38,442 bases of DNA from Subtercola vilae. Its GTDB lineage: Bacteria; Actinomycetota; Actinomycetes; Actinomycetales; Microbacteriaceae. The stretch is taken from contig NZ_QYRT01000037.1 in the NCBI RefSeq assembly GCF_004923255.1, forward strand, positions 1 to 38,442. The letters are read 5' to 3'. Made by a program: the position numbers and the translations under genes. Below are positions 25,893 to 34,310 of the stretch, in pieces. Each line of letters begins with the position of its first letter. Positions within the stretch are counted from its first letter, which is position 1. The notes beneath the pieces are model-generated. The model did no database searches, was not told where the DNA came from, and worked only from the letters and a program-made list of their open reading frames with translations.

Positions 25893-27188
25893 CTATTTGC
25901 TCGCAGCGGTCATCGCATCGGCGAACTGCTGGGGGGTGCTCTGCTTCAAGAACACCAGGTCAAGGTTCGTCAGCAGCGCGTCAGCAGCGCTCGGGTCGAT
26001 TGCCTGATCCCAGGACAGAGTGAAGTTCGCCGCGTTCTCTGACATCTGATAAACGTCCGTCAGGAAAGAAGCGTTCGCGCTCTTCGCGATTTGCGCATCC
26101 AGCCCAGTGATCGGCGGCACACCGCCTGAGGAGAGCAGCCCGGCGATGTAGGTGTCGGTCATGTTCCCGCCTGTGAGGTAGCCGGCGGCTGTGGTCTGCT
26201 GGTCCTTGGATGCGTCGGCGGAGATCGACCAGTAGTTGGAAGCGTTTCCGACGACGTTCGACGCGTCGCCGGTGCCACCCGTGACGGTGGGGAAATCACC
26301 CCAGCCGAGGGTGTTCGCCGAAATGAAGTCGGGTGCTGCGGTCTGGATCGCGGCGTATCCCCAGGCGCCTTGCAGGATCATCGCCGCCTTGCCGGTGTAC
26401 ATCAGGGCGAAGTCTGCGCTGCTGTCGGTGGCGACGGATTGGAACCCGTCCACGAACCCGCCGGCGTCGACGAGTTGCTGGATCATGGTCAGCGCCTGAA
26501 TAACCGACGGGTTGGACCACGCACCAGCCTCGCCGTCCTGGATGGCTTTAAAAGGGGTAGGACCGCCGATCCGGTCGGTGAGGTACTCCAGCCACATCAG
26601 TTCGGGCCACTTGCTCGCACCGCCCAGCGAGAACGGGGCGATTCCTTGCGCGCGGAGCGTTTTGACGTCGGAGAGCAGCTCGTCCCAGGTGGTCGGAGCA
26701 CCGGTCAGGCCAGCCTTGGCCATCACATCTTTGTTGAAGTAGATCAGGGCCGGTTGCACAGTGTTGTTAGGCACCGCGTAGAGCTTGCCGTCGACCTCGC
26801 CGTTGGCGGCGATCGCCGGGAATACTTTGGCTGTCAGCGAGCTGTCAAGCGGCACAAGTTTGTTCGCGTCGACATAGGATTTCAAAACCCCGCCTCCCCA
26901 CGTCCAGATCAGGGTGGGGGAGCTGCCGGAGCCGATCGCTGTTCGTATCTTCTGCTTATACGCGTCGTTGCCGAAGAATTGGACGTCGACTTTCTTGCCC
27001 GTATTTGCAGCATTCCAGGTATCAAATGACGCCTGGATGGTTTTCTGCTGCCCGGTCAGTGCCCACGCGCTGGCGTTCCCGGTGGAACCCCCGCCGGGAC
27101 CCGACGTGCCGCACGCGGTGAGAGCTAACGCTGCGGCGGTGAGCAGTGCCACGCCGAGCGTGGCGCGTTTTTTTGCTGTGAGCTTCAT
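25893..27188 (-). CDS. Extracellular sugar-binding lipoprotein of the ABC importer
   Basis: A 431-residue family 1 solute-binding protein. Signal peptide MKLTAKKRATLGVALLTAAA with lipobox LTAC (lipidated Cys26), a Gly/Ser linker, then two lobes. Typical features are NNTVQPALIYFNKDVMAKAGL (cross-over segment) and GKAAMILQGAWGYAAIQ near the middle. It delivers its ligand, probably an oligosaccharide, to the two permeases. It is the first gene of the operon, with AAAGGA before its ATG, and is divergent from the LacI gene, with operator-like sites between. The sugar cannot be read from the sequence; the beta-helix neighbour suggests a plant wall or exopolysaccharide product. Confidence 0.9.
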   Translation of the reverse strand: MKLTAKKRATLGVALLTAAALALTACGTSGPGGGSTGNASAWALTGQQKTIQASFDTWNAANTGKKVDVQFFGNDAYKQKIRTAIGSGSSPTLIWTWGGGVLKSYVDANKLVPLDSSLTAKVFPAIAANGEVDGKLYAVPNNTVQPALIYFNKDVMAKAGLTGAPTTWDELLSDVKTLRAQGIAPFSLGGASKWPELMWLEYLTDRIGGPTPFKAIQDGEAGAWSNPSVIQALTMIQQLVDAGGFVDGFQSVATDSSADFALMYTGKAAMILQGAWGYAAIQTAAPDFISANTLGWGDFPTVTGGTGDASNVVGNASNYWSISADASKDQQTTAAGYLTGGNMTDTYIAGLLSSGGVPPITGLDAQIAKSANASFLTDVYQMSENAANFTLSWDQAIDPSAADALLTNLDLVFLKQSTPQQFADAMTAASK

Positions 27189-27226
27189 TGCTCGTCCTTT
27201 CGATCAGTGTGATGGAAGGAAAACAT

Positions 27227-27243
27227 TACGAAAGTTTTTACGA
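27227..27243. promoter_or_regulatory. Weak LacI-type operator near the ABC operon
   Basis: The left half ACGAAA and spacing resemble the perfect site at 27304-27320 (CGAAA, three bases, TTT); the right half (TTTACGA) departs from symmetry. It lies about 40 bases upstream of the binding-protein start. Confidence 0.4.
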
Positions 27244-27303
27244 CCGTATTGTCTTCACGGCACAAATTTGGTCGATTAGACCCATAGAGTCAAGCAACAT
27301 GTT

Positions 27304-27320
27304 CGCGAAAAACTTTCGCG
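27304..27320. promoter_or_regulatory. Perfect palindrome, likely LacI operator
   Basis: CGCGAAAaacTTTCGCG, a 7-3-7 perfect inverted repeat, between the divergent binding-protein and lacI-type genes. The CGAAA/TTTCG core fits LacI-family operators of actinobacteria. It is the probable site of the adjacent regulator. Confidence 0.65.
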
Positions 27321-27358
27321 GCACGTATGTTGACGGTGAGAGGATGGGGCGGCTAGAA

Positions 27359-28480
27359 ATGGTTCAGGCAAAGAACGAGAGCGAAGAGTCAGTGACGATA
27401 GAACACGATCTCATCTCCGAGAGGAGAAAACCGGCCAGGCGAATCACCCTCGCCCGGGTGGCTGACGAAGCGGGTGTCTCGATCGCGACGGCATCCAAGG
27501 TAGTGAACGGGCGAACCGGGGTGGGGGAGAGTACCCGTCGTGACATCGAACGAGTTGTCGAGGAACTCGGTTACGTCGGAGTCAGCGAGCGAGAACGGCC
27601 TGTCAGAGGGCTCCGGGAGCCCCTCGTGGAGATCGTTATCGATTCCCTGAAGAACCCGTACGCGTTGGCGTTGCTCTCAGGCGCGATAGCCGCTGCCGAA
27701 TCCGCGAAGGCCGCTGTCGTCACCCGGAGACTCGGCGCACTCGCCACCGAGTCTCCGATGAAGTGGGCGCAACGTTTGGCCAGAACGGGGCGGGTCGGGG
27801 TGATTGAGGTCACGTCCGAGTTCTCCGCCGAACGAGAAGCCGCTCTTCGATCTGTGGGACTTCCTGTTGTGCTGGTCGACCCGATCGATGTGCCCCGAAC
27901 CGCGACCGTGAGCGTCGGCGCAACCAACTGGGCCGGCGGCATGGAGGCTACCCAACACCTCATCGACCTGGGGCACGAGAACATCGCCTATATCGGCGGT
28001 CCAACCGGGGCCGCCTGCGATGTCGCCCGAACGCACGGCTACCAAGCAGCTATGCACCAAGCTGGGCTGCCCACGAACCTCGCGGAGATCATTCACGGTC
28101 CGTTCACCTTCGAACAAGGACTCGAGGCCGGAATCACCATCCTCGCCCGGCCCCACCGCCCCACCGCGATCTTTGCCGCAAGCGACGTCGCTGCACTTGG
28201 CGTGATGGAAGCAGCCCGCCGACTCGGTATCGCAATCCCGACGCAACTCAGCGTCGTCGGGTTCGATAACACCATGCTCGCCCCTTCATCGGCACCGCCG
28301 CTGACAACGATCCATCAGCCTGTCGAAGAAATCGGCGCCACCGCCGTCGCCACCATCTTCCGGCTCGCCAGCGGCGAAACACAGCCCACAAAACGAGTGG
28401 AACTGGCGACACACCTCGTCGTCCGCGACTCCACGGCACCACCACCACGGCATTCAGAAACGAGCATTCACCATCGCTGA
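27359..28480 (+). CDS. LacI-family transcriptional regulator
   Basis: A regulator of about 373 residues. The N-terminal helix-turn-helix reads RITLARVADEAGVSIATASK with the hinge VVNGRTGVGESTRR; the C-terminal periplasmic-binding-protein-like domain has FDNTMLAP and TTIHQPVEEIG, as in inducer-binding LacI members. It should control the divergent sugar-import operon and perhaps the dehydrogenase behind it. The start is uncertain: ATG at 27359 (GGGGCGG upstream) or at 27344; a longer frame reaching 27188 crosses the operator and is unlikely. An acidic extension of about 25 residues precedes the helix-turn-helix. Confidence 0.88.
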   Translation: MVQAKNESEESVTIEHDLISERRKPARRITLARVADEAGVSIATASKVVNGRTGVGESTRRDIERVVEELGYVGVSERERPVRGLREPLVEIVIDSLKNPYALALLSGAIAAAESAKAAVVTRRLGALATESPMKWAQRLARTGRVGVIEVTSEFSAEREAALRSVGLPVVLVDPIDVPRTATVSVGATNWAGGMEATQHLIDLGHENIAYIGGPTGAACDVARTHGYQAAMHQAGLPTNLAEIIHGPFTFEQGLEAGITILARPHRPTAIFAASDVAALGVMEAARRLGIAIPTQLSVVGFDNTMLAPSSAPPLTTIHQPVEEIGATAVATIFRLASGETQPTKRVELATHLVVRDSTAPPPRHSETSIHHR

Positions 28481-29387
28481 AATAGCCATCGCACCGAACC
28501 CAGAGCGCTGGCTCGTCAACGCCCTCTACGACGCCGGGATCAGTGCCGGAACCCTAGACGAAGACAGCCGCGGCCTGATCTGGCTCGGATTTCATGACCC
28601 CGACGGGCTCGCCGCCGCGCTCACCAGAGCCCCGAACATCGAATGGGTCCAACTCCCCTCGGCTGGAGTCGACGACTTCGCCCTCGCCGGACTGCTCGAC
28701 CACAAGATCATGTGGACCTCGGCTAAAGGTGCCTACTCGCAGCCCGTCGCCGAACACGCCCTCGCCCTCATCTTCGCGATGCTCCGAGACCTGCCAATCC
28801 GGGCAAGAGCGCATGACTGGGGCAAGCCTGCCGGTACTACGCTGCACGGAAAACGCGTTCTGATCGTCGGCGCAGGCGGTATCGCGACAGAACTTCTCCG
28901 CCTCCTGGCCCCCTTCAACAACCACGTTGTCATCATCCGCAGAACGCCAGCACCTGTCCCCGGTGCACAGCAGACAGAACCCTTCGAAAGGCTCAGCAAT
29001 GAACTCGCCGAGGCCGACATCGTCGTGCTCGCGGCCGCCCTCACCCCTCTAACTCGAAAACTCATCGCAGCACCAGAGCTCCACACAATGAACCCCGGCG
29101 CAATCCTCATCAACATTGCACGCGGCGGACTCATCGACCTCGACGCGCTAACGACTGCCCTTGCGGATAAACAAATTCGCGGCGCCGCCCTCGACGTCAC
29201 CGAACCCGAACCGTTGCCCTCCTCCCACCCTCTCTGGAAAGAACCCCGCGCGCTCATCACACCCCACACCGCAGACACCTGGGACATGATCTGGCCACTA
29301 CTTCAAGAACGCATCATCAGCAACGCCAAACACTTTCTCGCCGGCACCGACATGCGCGGCCAGATCAACCCTGCGGCCGGCTACTAG
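28473..29387 (+). CDS. D-isomer-specific 2-hydroxyacid dehydrogenase, no normal start codon
   Basis: About 304 residues if read from the ATC at 28473. The NAD-binding loop is VGAGGIATELL; the catalytic arginine lies in INIARGGLID, the glutamate in VTEPEP and the histidine in ITPHTADT, so the active site is complete. The natural N-terminus (EIAIAPNPERWLVNALYDAG) is in frame and overlaps the last bases of lacI, but no ATG, GTG or TTG precedes it; the nearest ATG is at 28710, which would remove most of the substrate-binding domain. Either a rare start (ATC or ATT at 28452) is used or the start was lost. The enzyme class reduces 2-keto acids such as glyoxylate or 2-ketogluconate; the gluconokinase remnant next door fits a sugar-acid pathway. 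Confidence 0.75.
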   Translation: MAEIAIAPNPERWLVNALYDAGISAGTLDEDSRGLIWLGFHDPDGLAAALTRAPNIEWVQLPSAGVDDFALAGLLDHKIMWTSAKGAYSQPVAEHALALIFAMLRDLPIRARAHDWGKPAGTTLHGKRVLIVGAGGIATELLRLLAPFNNHVVIIRRTPAPVPGAQQTEPFERLSNELAEADIVVLAAALTPLTRKLIAAPELHTMNPGAILINIARGGLIDLDALTTALADKQIRGAALDVTEPEPLPSSHPLWKEPRALITPHTADTWDMIWPLLQERIISNAKHFLAGTDMRGQINPAAGY

Positions 29388-29416
29388 AGCTCATATTCAC
29401 CCAAGTCGCCAGAACA

Positions 29417-29610
29417 GTGGGAAACGCGCTGGCAAACCGACTCGATGTTCCATTTGTCGACGGCGGCAGCCTGCACACCAAGAGAAACATCGCGAAAATG
29501 CACTCTGGCGAACCACTCGACGATACCGATCGTGGCCCCTGGCTAGAAAGCATCACCCTGTCAGGAAGCCCCGAGCTGATCGCAGACCGTCTCGGCACCA
29601 CCCCGCGCTT
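29417..29610 (+). pseudogene. Remnant: gluconokinase (gntK-like)
   Basis: About 60 codons match gluconate kinase: VGNALANRLDVPFVDGGSLH, NIAKMHSGEPLDDTDRGPWL and a later GSPELIADRLG. In intact kinases the Walker A loop GxSGSGKST directly precedes the first of these, but here the sequence in front is VART and the loop is gone; the central part before GSPELIADRLG is also deleted. It starts 29 bases after the dehydrogenase stop. Confidence 0.7.
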
Positions 29611-29613
29611 GCT

Positions 29614-30258
29614 CTGGCGAAACGATTCGTCGACGACGGCCGCATCGGTACCATTCGTCATGTTCGTGCCCAATACCTGCAGGACTGGCTCAGCGATCCG
29701 CTCGCGCCGCTCACATGGCGGCTCGACCGGCAGAAGGCCGGATCCGGCGCTCTCGGTGACATCGGGGCACACAGCATCGACACTGCCCAATGGATGACCG
29801 GGCAGAGCATCGACGCTGTCGCGTTCACCGCGGAGCTCAGCGGCGGTGCGCTCGGCGTGTTCGAGGCCACGCGGCTGGCTCTCGGCCGACGCAACGCCAA
29901 CCGCATTGAGATCAACGGCGACCGAGGGTCGGTGGCCTTCGACTTCGAGCGTATGAACGAGCTCGAATACTTCGACGGCACGGATGCCGAAGATTCCGAA
30001 GGCTTTCGACGCATCCAGGTGACAGACCCCGTTCACCCTTACGCCGCCCATTGGTGGCCGACCGGCCATGGCCTCGGTTATGAGCACCTCCTTACCCACC
30101 AGGTCGTCGATCTTGTGACAGACATCAGCGGTAGGCGGCAGCCGTCACCCTCGTTCGCTTCTGCGTTGCAGATACAGCGTGTGTTGGCAGCAGTGCAACT
30201 GAGTGCTGCCAACGAGTCCCGTTACACGAAGGTCTCGTTGAACACAGCGAAGAGATGA
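29614..30258 (+). pseudogene. Remnant: C-terminal part of a Gfo/Idh/MocA oxidoreductase
   Basis: From FVDDGRIGTIRHVRAQYLQD onward the frame matches the second half of Gfo/Idh/MocA dehydrogenases: GSGALGDIGAHSIDTAQW carries the catalytic aspartate and histidine of the family, and NRIEINGDRGSVAF and YEHLLTHQVVDLV follow. The N-terminal Rossmann domain with the NAD site is missing; the frame in front is occupied by the gluconokinase remnant. An ATG at 29794 could still yield a 154-residue protein without the cofactor site. The fusion point of the two remnants is near 29610. Confidence 0.75.
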
Positions 30259-30392
30259 GCGCCACCATGACCAGACCAGCAGGCTGTCTTCGTACCTCGC
30301 CTGGGTCGATCCGCGCCGCGGCGACGGTGGTTGCGAACAGCATCGATGCGCGGCGGAATAGGCGGTGAGGGGAACGCATCGAAGAAGGTGCG

Positions 30393-30896
30393 TCAGTCGG
30401 TTCGCCGAGCTTCCAGTTTTTCCCGTGTAAGGGCATCGTGTTTTGCGCTGAGTGGGTGGCTGCTCAGAAGGCCGCTGTCGTCGATGGCTTTTTCGCGGTC
30501 GCTGAGGTTGAGTTCGGTTAGCGCTTCAAGTTCAGCATCGGGTGCTTCCTCGACCGCGATGAGCCGCTCGTCTGCTCCGGGCATTGCTCGGAGGATCTCG
30601 TCGAGTTTTCGTTGAGTCGCTGATTGTTGCCGGGATTGGGTGTGCTGAATGGCGAACACCATGATGAAGGTCACCGACGAACTCACGACATAAAGCGCGT
30701 TGTCCCACCAGTCGGGAAAATTGGTGAGGATGCCGAAGATGACCCAGGCCAAGATCGATGCGGTCGCGAAGAGACCCGCGGCGGAGTGTGAGCTCGCCTG
30801 CCCGATGGTGTGGAGCATCCTGCTTGCCCGCGACCTCGATGCAGGAGAAGTCGCCGTAACGCGGTACCCGAGGGTGTCGTAGGGGGTGTTGGTCAT
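30393..30896 (-). CDS. Low-affinity iron permease-family membrane protein
   Basis: A 167-residue protein resembling the PF04120 family. It has two helices (ILAWVIFGIL and ALYVVSSSVTFIMVFAI), the signature VFAIQHTQSRQQSATQRKLDEILRA immediately after the second helix, and an acidic C-terminal tail (EEAPDAELEALTELNLSDREKAI). The iron link of the bacterial family is by name only; function is uncertain. I chose the ATG at 30896, one base after the stop of the previous gene on this strand, so the two genes are probably coupled. A GTG at 30911 would overlap that gene. Confidence 0.75.
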   Translation of the reverse strand: MTNTPYDTLGYRVTATSPASRSRASRMLHTIGQASSHSAAGLFATASILAWVIFGILTNFPDWWDNALYVVSSSVTFIMVFAIQHTQSRQQSATQRKLDEILRAMPGADERLIAVEEAPDAELEALTELNLSDREKAIDDSGLLSSHPLSAKHDALTREKLEARRTD

Positions 30897-30897
30897 T

Positions 30898-31449
30898 TCA
30901 GTTGGAGTCACTTCGAGCAGGCACGTTCGGTCTTGCGACGTGTGATTTGAGTTCGCGATATTCGCGCCACACCAAGTAGATGATCACGACGTCTAGAGCG
31001 GTGAATATCGCCATCGAGAGAGTTGGCGTCGTGACGAGGGCATAGACCTGATACGCCAGAAACACTGTCAACACTGAGAGTGCCCACGGGTATGCGCGGT
31101 GAAACCGCTTCAACAGGCAGTAGACCAGAGCGATCTTGACGACGCCGTGCACGATCAGGAAGGCAATGAGAAATGTCGAGTTTTGATGGGCGAGTTGTGA
31201 ATCGAGATGGCCGATGTTGCTTGCAATGAAGAGGTGAGCAGCGGTGTGGCCCTCGTTGGCTTCGTTCACGATTCCGGAGAGCAGGGCGTGAACGGCTGCC
31301 GGTGCGAGCCAGAGTAAGAGTCCGGCCAGTAGCTCGACGGCCCCGTCGACACCCTTCACGATCACTGCAAGAAAGTAAAATCGGTCGAGTATCGAACGCC
31401 GACGCGGTGCGTGTTCGGTGTCGGTGAGCGGGGGTGCGGGGATGACCAT
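30898..31449 (-). CDS. DUF2127-like integral membrane protein
   Basis: A 183-residue protein with about four membrane helices: FYFLAVIVKGVDGAVELLAG at the start, then FLIAFLIVHGVVKIALVYCLL, LSVLTVFLAYQVYAL and AIFTALDVVIIYLVW. The KGVDGxxEL and HGVVKI motifs are typical of DUF2127. Role unknown. I chose the ATG at 31449, which leaves a normal short cytoplasmic start; the frame continues further upstream but that part is not membrane-like. It is followed by the iron-permease-like gene with one base between. The 285 bases between this gene and the next gene on the other strand hold no recognised feature. Confidence 0.75.
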   Translation of the reverse strand: MVIPAPPLTDTEHAPRRRSILDRFYFLAVIVKGVDGAVELLAGLLLWLAPAAVHALLSGIVNEANEGHTAAHLFIASNIGHLDSQLAHQNSTFLIAFLIVHGVVKIALVYCLLKRFHRAYPWALSVLTVFLAYQVYALVTTPTLSMAIFTALDVVIIYLVWREYRELKSHVARPNVPARSDSN

Positions 31450-31734
31450 GTATCCACGGTAGGTAGCCCCCTGGCCGGTGGCGTCCCCCAAGGGGATGAA
31501 CACCGCTACATACATCGAATGACATAGCTGGACCATCGTGGTCTTCTCATTCTGGGTACGGATACCCGCGGTGAGGCAGGGTCGGGTGGAGATGCTGGCT
31601 GCTCCTTTGCGGGCACGGTCATCCTTCAGGATGATGTCAAGATCACCCGTCGGTCTGACGACAGCCTTGCGGGTGAAGCATACGGTGGGTGCTGTCACGC
31701 CGAAGGTGCGCGTGCCTCAGACAGGAAACTCGTT

Positions 31735-32235
31735 GTGACTAACGTCTCGCACAATGAACCGGCCAGACAGTCAGGCAACCGGTTGATCACCGCCCTCCGA
31801 CTTGATTTTCCGGCCGGCAAAAACCAGCCGGGCCTAGCGCGGTTCATCATCGCGACCGCCGTCGCCGTTGCCTTGTCGCTGCTCGCGTGCGCCGGACTCG
31901 CTCAGCTCGGTGTGGTTCTCTTTCCCGCGACGAAAGGGTACGAGCACTATGGGTTCGCCGACTACGGAAAACTCACCATCATCGGAGTCGTGCTGGCCTC
32001 TCTTGCCTGGCCCGCGCTCACGTTGATCAGTACCCGGGCGCAACGACTATACGTTGGGCTGGCGGTGATCGTCACGATCGTGGGATTCGCGCCCGATGCC
32101 TGGATCCTCTATCAAGGTCAACCTGCCGACGCCGTCTTCATCTTGGTGCTCATGCATCTCGCTCTGGCCCTGATAACCGTGCTGGCATTGATGTTCATCG
32201 CCCCACAACACCCCGCACGCCGAGCCCTCCAATAA
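31735..32235 (+). CDS. Four-helix membrane protein, DUF6069-like
   Basis: A 166-residue protein with four predicted membrane segments (about 36-58, 74-95, 103-120, 132-155). The pattern FADYGKLTIIGVVLAS and the GFAPDAW turn resemble a small actinobacterial family of unknown function (DUF6069, recalled with moderate confidence). GTG start. It has no clear operon partner; it stands between oppositely oriented genes. Confidence 0.65.
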   Translation: MTNVSHNEPARQSGNRLITALRLDFPAGKNQPGLARFIIATAVAVALSLLACAGLAQLGVVLFPATKGYEHYGFADYGKLTIIGVVLASLAWPALTLISTRAQRLYVGLAVIVTIVGFAPDAWILYQGQPADAVFILVLMHLALALITVLALMFIAPQHPARRALQ

Positions 32236-32323
32236 TCCTCGAAGAATTGGGTGGACCCAGAAATGGGCCTGGATCGTCGTATTCCCGGGACGGTGAGAGA
32301 GGCGCCACACGGCGCAGGCCTGT

Positions 32324-32959
32324 TTAGTGCAGACGGTTCCCGTCGGGGGAGGCGATGCCTCCGAGCACGCTCAGCACGATTCGCTCGGCCAGGCCGGCGT
32401 CGATCGGTTGGTGGCCGAAGAGTGCTCGGTAGTAAAGCGGTGCGGCAAGCAGATCCGGCGTGAGCTCCATGTCAATCGTTTTGTAGATTTCTCCGCGAGC
32501 AATTGCACGTTCGAGGGCGGCGCGGGTGCTGTTTCGGCGAGGCTCGAAGTATTCGCGAAAGAAAAAGGCCTTCAGTTCGCTGTCGCCTGCGAAATCGGAG
32601 ACGAGACCGGGCAATGCGTTCGCGACCGAGGAAGAGGTGAGGCCGTCGGCAAGGTTTGAAATGCCGGCGAGGAGATCGCAGCGCACACAGCCAGTGTCGA
32701 GAGTGGGCGTGGTGCCCAGCACCGAAATCAGCGCGTGTACGACGACGCCGGGCAGGCTGTTCCACCGACGGCGCAGCGCCGGTTTGCTCGTGCCGGCGGT
32801 GACCGCGATGGCCTCCATGGTCAGGGCGGTGTAGGGCCCTCGGCCGAGAAGTGTGAGTACCGCCTGCGTCGCTCTATCATCAATGGTCTTGTCACGCGGG
32901 CGACCGCCTGGCGCGGCACGCGCGGGGTGTGGTGCGGCATCACTGTGCTGTTGCGATAT
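32324..32959 (-). CDS. TetR-family regulator, start codon non-canonical
   Basis: The complete regulator would be 211 residues if begun at an ATA codon (32959), giving a natural start followed by GRPRDKTIDD, then the helix-turn-helix ALTMEAIAVTAGTSKPALRRRW and an effector domain with CVRCDLLAGISN. In frame there is no ATG, GTG or TTG between an upstream TAA stop (at about 32971-32973) and the ATG at 32818, and starting at 32818 would cut the first helix of the DNA-binding domain. So either ATA is used or the gene has lost its start. It is divergent from a shortened MFS exporter with a perfect palindrome between them, the classic repressor/exporter layout. Confidence 0.75.
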   Translation of the reverse strand: MSQQHSDAAPHPARAAPGGRPRDKTIDDRATQAVLTLLGRGPYTALTMEAIAVTAGTSKPALRRRWNSLPGVVVHALISVLGTTPTLDTGCVRCDLLAGISNLADGLTSSSVANALPGLVSDFAGDSELKAFFFREYFEPRRNSTRAALERAIARGEIYKTIDMELTPDLLAAPLYYRALFGHQPIDAGLAERIVLSVLGGIASPDGNRLH

Positions 32960-32985
32960 GACTCGACGTTAGCGGAGATTCATTG

Positions 32986-33002
32986 CGTTCCGAAGCGGAA
33001 CG
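32986..33002. promoter_or_regulatory. Perfect palindrome, likely TetR operator
   Basis: CGTTCCGaagCGGAACG is a perfect 7-3-7 inverted repeat in the gap between the TetR gene and the MFS gene, about 37 bases from the MFS start. It is the expected site and size for a TetR-dimer operator. Confidence 0.7.
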
Positions 33003-33039
33003 TTGCGTGAGGTGCGCGATGGATTAACAGCTGAACCGG

Positions 33040-33864
33040 ATGCACGCTGAGGTGCCTTGGCAGGTCGACTCGAGCGAACCCTTCGCTGAGGTGGCGGCCG
33101 GCAGCGGAGGCCTGTTCTCCCGCAGGTTTCGCGCCTTCACTGTCGGTATTCTGCTGAGCGTCGGGGTGGTGGCGTTCGAGTCGCTCGGAGTGGCAACCAT
33201 CCTGCCGGCCGTCGCGACCGAGCTCGGAGGGTTGGGCGGATACGGTTGGGGGCTCTCGGCGCTCATGCTGGCAAATATTGTCGGCACAGTGGTCGCCGGC
33301 ACAGACATCGACCGCCGGGGCCCCGCCCGCGCAGTATTCATCGGAAGTCTCGTATTCGCCACCGGCTGTCTCATCGCCGGCCTTGCTCCAGAATGGTGGG
33401 TCTTCGTTGTCGCCCGCGTGCTCCAAGGGCTCGGTATTGGCGCGATCATGGCCTACGCGTACAGCCTCGTCGGCATCGCTTACCCAAGCAGACTGCAACC
33501 GGTCATGTTTGCTTTTCTCTCTTCGGTGTGGACGATCCCTTCGCTGGTCGGCCCCGTATTCGTCGGTCTCGGCCTCGCCGCGGGCGCACTTGCGTGGACA
33601 GCCGGTTCGTTTGTGCAGGCACGCCTCGACGCGGTCGATCCTGGCCGCCGCGCGCGGTCGGTCAGAATCGGCTTTCTTGCTTTGCTCGGTGGCGAGATCA
33701 CGATGGGTGCAACGATCGCACTCCCTGAAATGTGGGTGGGGTGGGCGATCATCGCTCGTCTCGGTGACACCTCGGTCGCGTTCGGCACTGTGTTCGGGAT
33801 GACCGCGGCATTCGGTCTGTTCGGCACGCTCCTCGCGGGTCGACTCACTGAGAAGCAGAAGTGA
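33040..33864 (+). pseudogene. Shortened MFS transporter (internal deletion likely)
   Basis: Residues 1-175 match the first half of a drug-type MFS protein: helix 1 to helix 5 with FESLGVATILPAVAT, the loop GTDIDRRGPARA in motif A position and ARVLQGLGIGAIM. The frame then passes directly from PSLVGPVFVGL to GLAAGALAWTAGSFVQARLD, which belongs to a later helix, and also ends early. At 274 residues it lacks roughly 130 or more residues of a normal 400-plus exporter, although the frame stays open. Function as an exporter is doubtful. The gene was probably controlled by the divergent TetR protein. Its end overlaps the convergent VOC gene by 20 bases. Confidence 0.7.
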
Positions 33865-34234
33865 CCGCCGGTCTGGAGAAGAGGTTCACGAGGTTACCGT
33901 CAGGGTCGCGAAACAGGGTGGACCGGTTGCCCCACGGCATGGTGGTGGGTTCGAGCACAATGTCTTCGAGCACGTCGTGCAGCCGAACGAACTCCGCGTC
34001 GACGTCGGTGACGAGGTACTCGATGATGATCGTGTCGTTGCTACCCGGCTGTGGTGCGTGGTCGCCGAGCATCGCGACCGTTGCCGTGCTGGCGATCGCG
34101 AGGGTTCCCGTTGCCGTTCGAATCTCGGCGAAAACAGGTGCGGGCCGCACGGCGACCGTTTCGGTGACAGCCTCGTAGAAGCGTGCGAGCCGGTCGACGT
34201 CATGAGTGATGATTCGAATCGATGCGAGGTTCAT
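33845..34234 (-). CDS. VOC-fold protein
   Basis: A 129-residue single VOC module: first strand LASIRIITHDVDRLARFYEAV, second-half strand TIIIEYLVTDVDAEF and the closing STLFRDPDGNLVNLFSRP that provides a ligand position. It resembles glyoxalase/bleomycin-resistance members without a known substrate. It lies 76 bases downstream of the WYL regulator on the same strand, so it may be that regulator's target or operon partner. Confidence 0.8.
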   Translation of the reverse strand: MNLASIRIITHDVDRLARFYEAVTETVAVRPAPVFAEIRTATGTLAIASTATVAMLGDHAPQPGSNDTIIIEYLVTDVDAEFVRLHDVLEDIVLEPTTMPWGNRSTLFRDPDGNLVNLFSRPAVTSASQ

Positions 34235-34310
34235 GGGTTCCTTGTCTGTCGGGCCGCGCGGCCAGACGAGTCCATCCTGGGCTGACCGAGCGACAACGTA
34301 CTGTCGGCGT

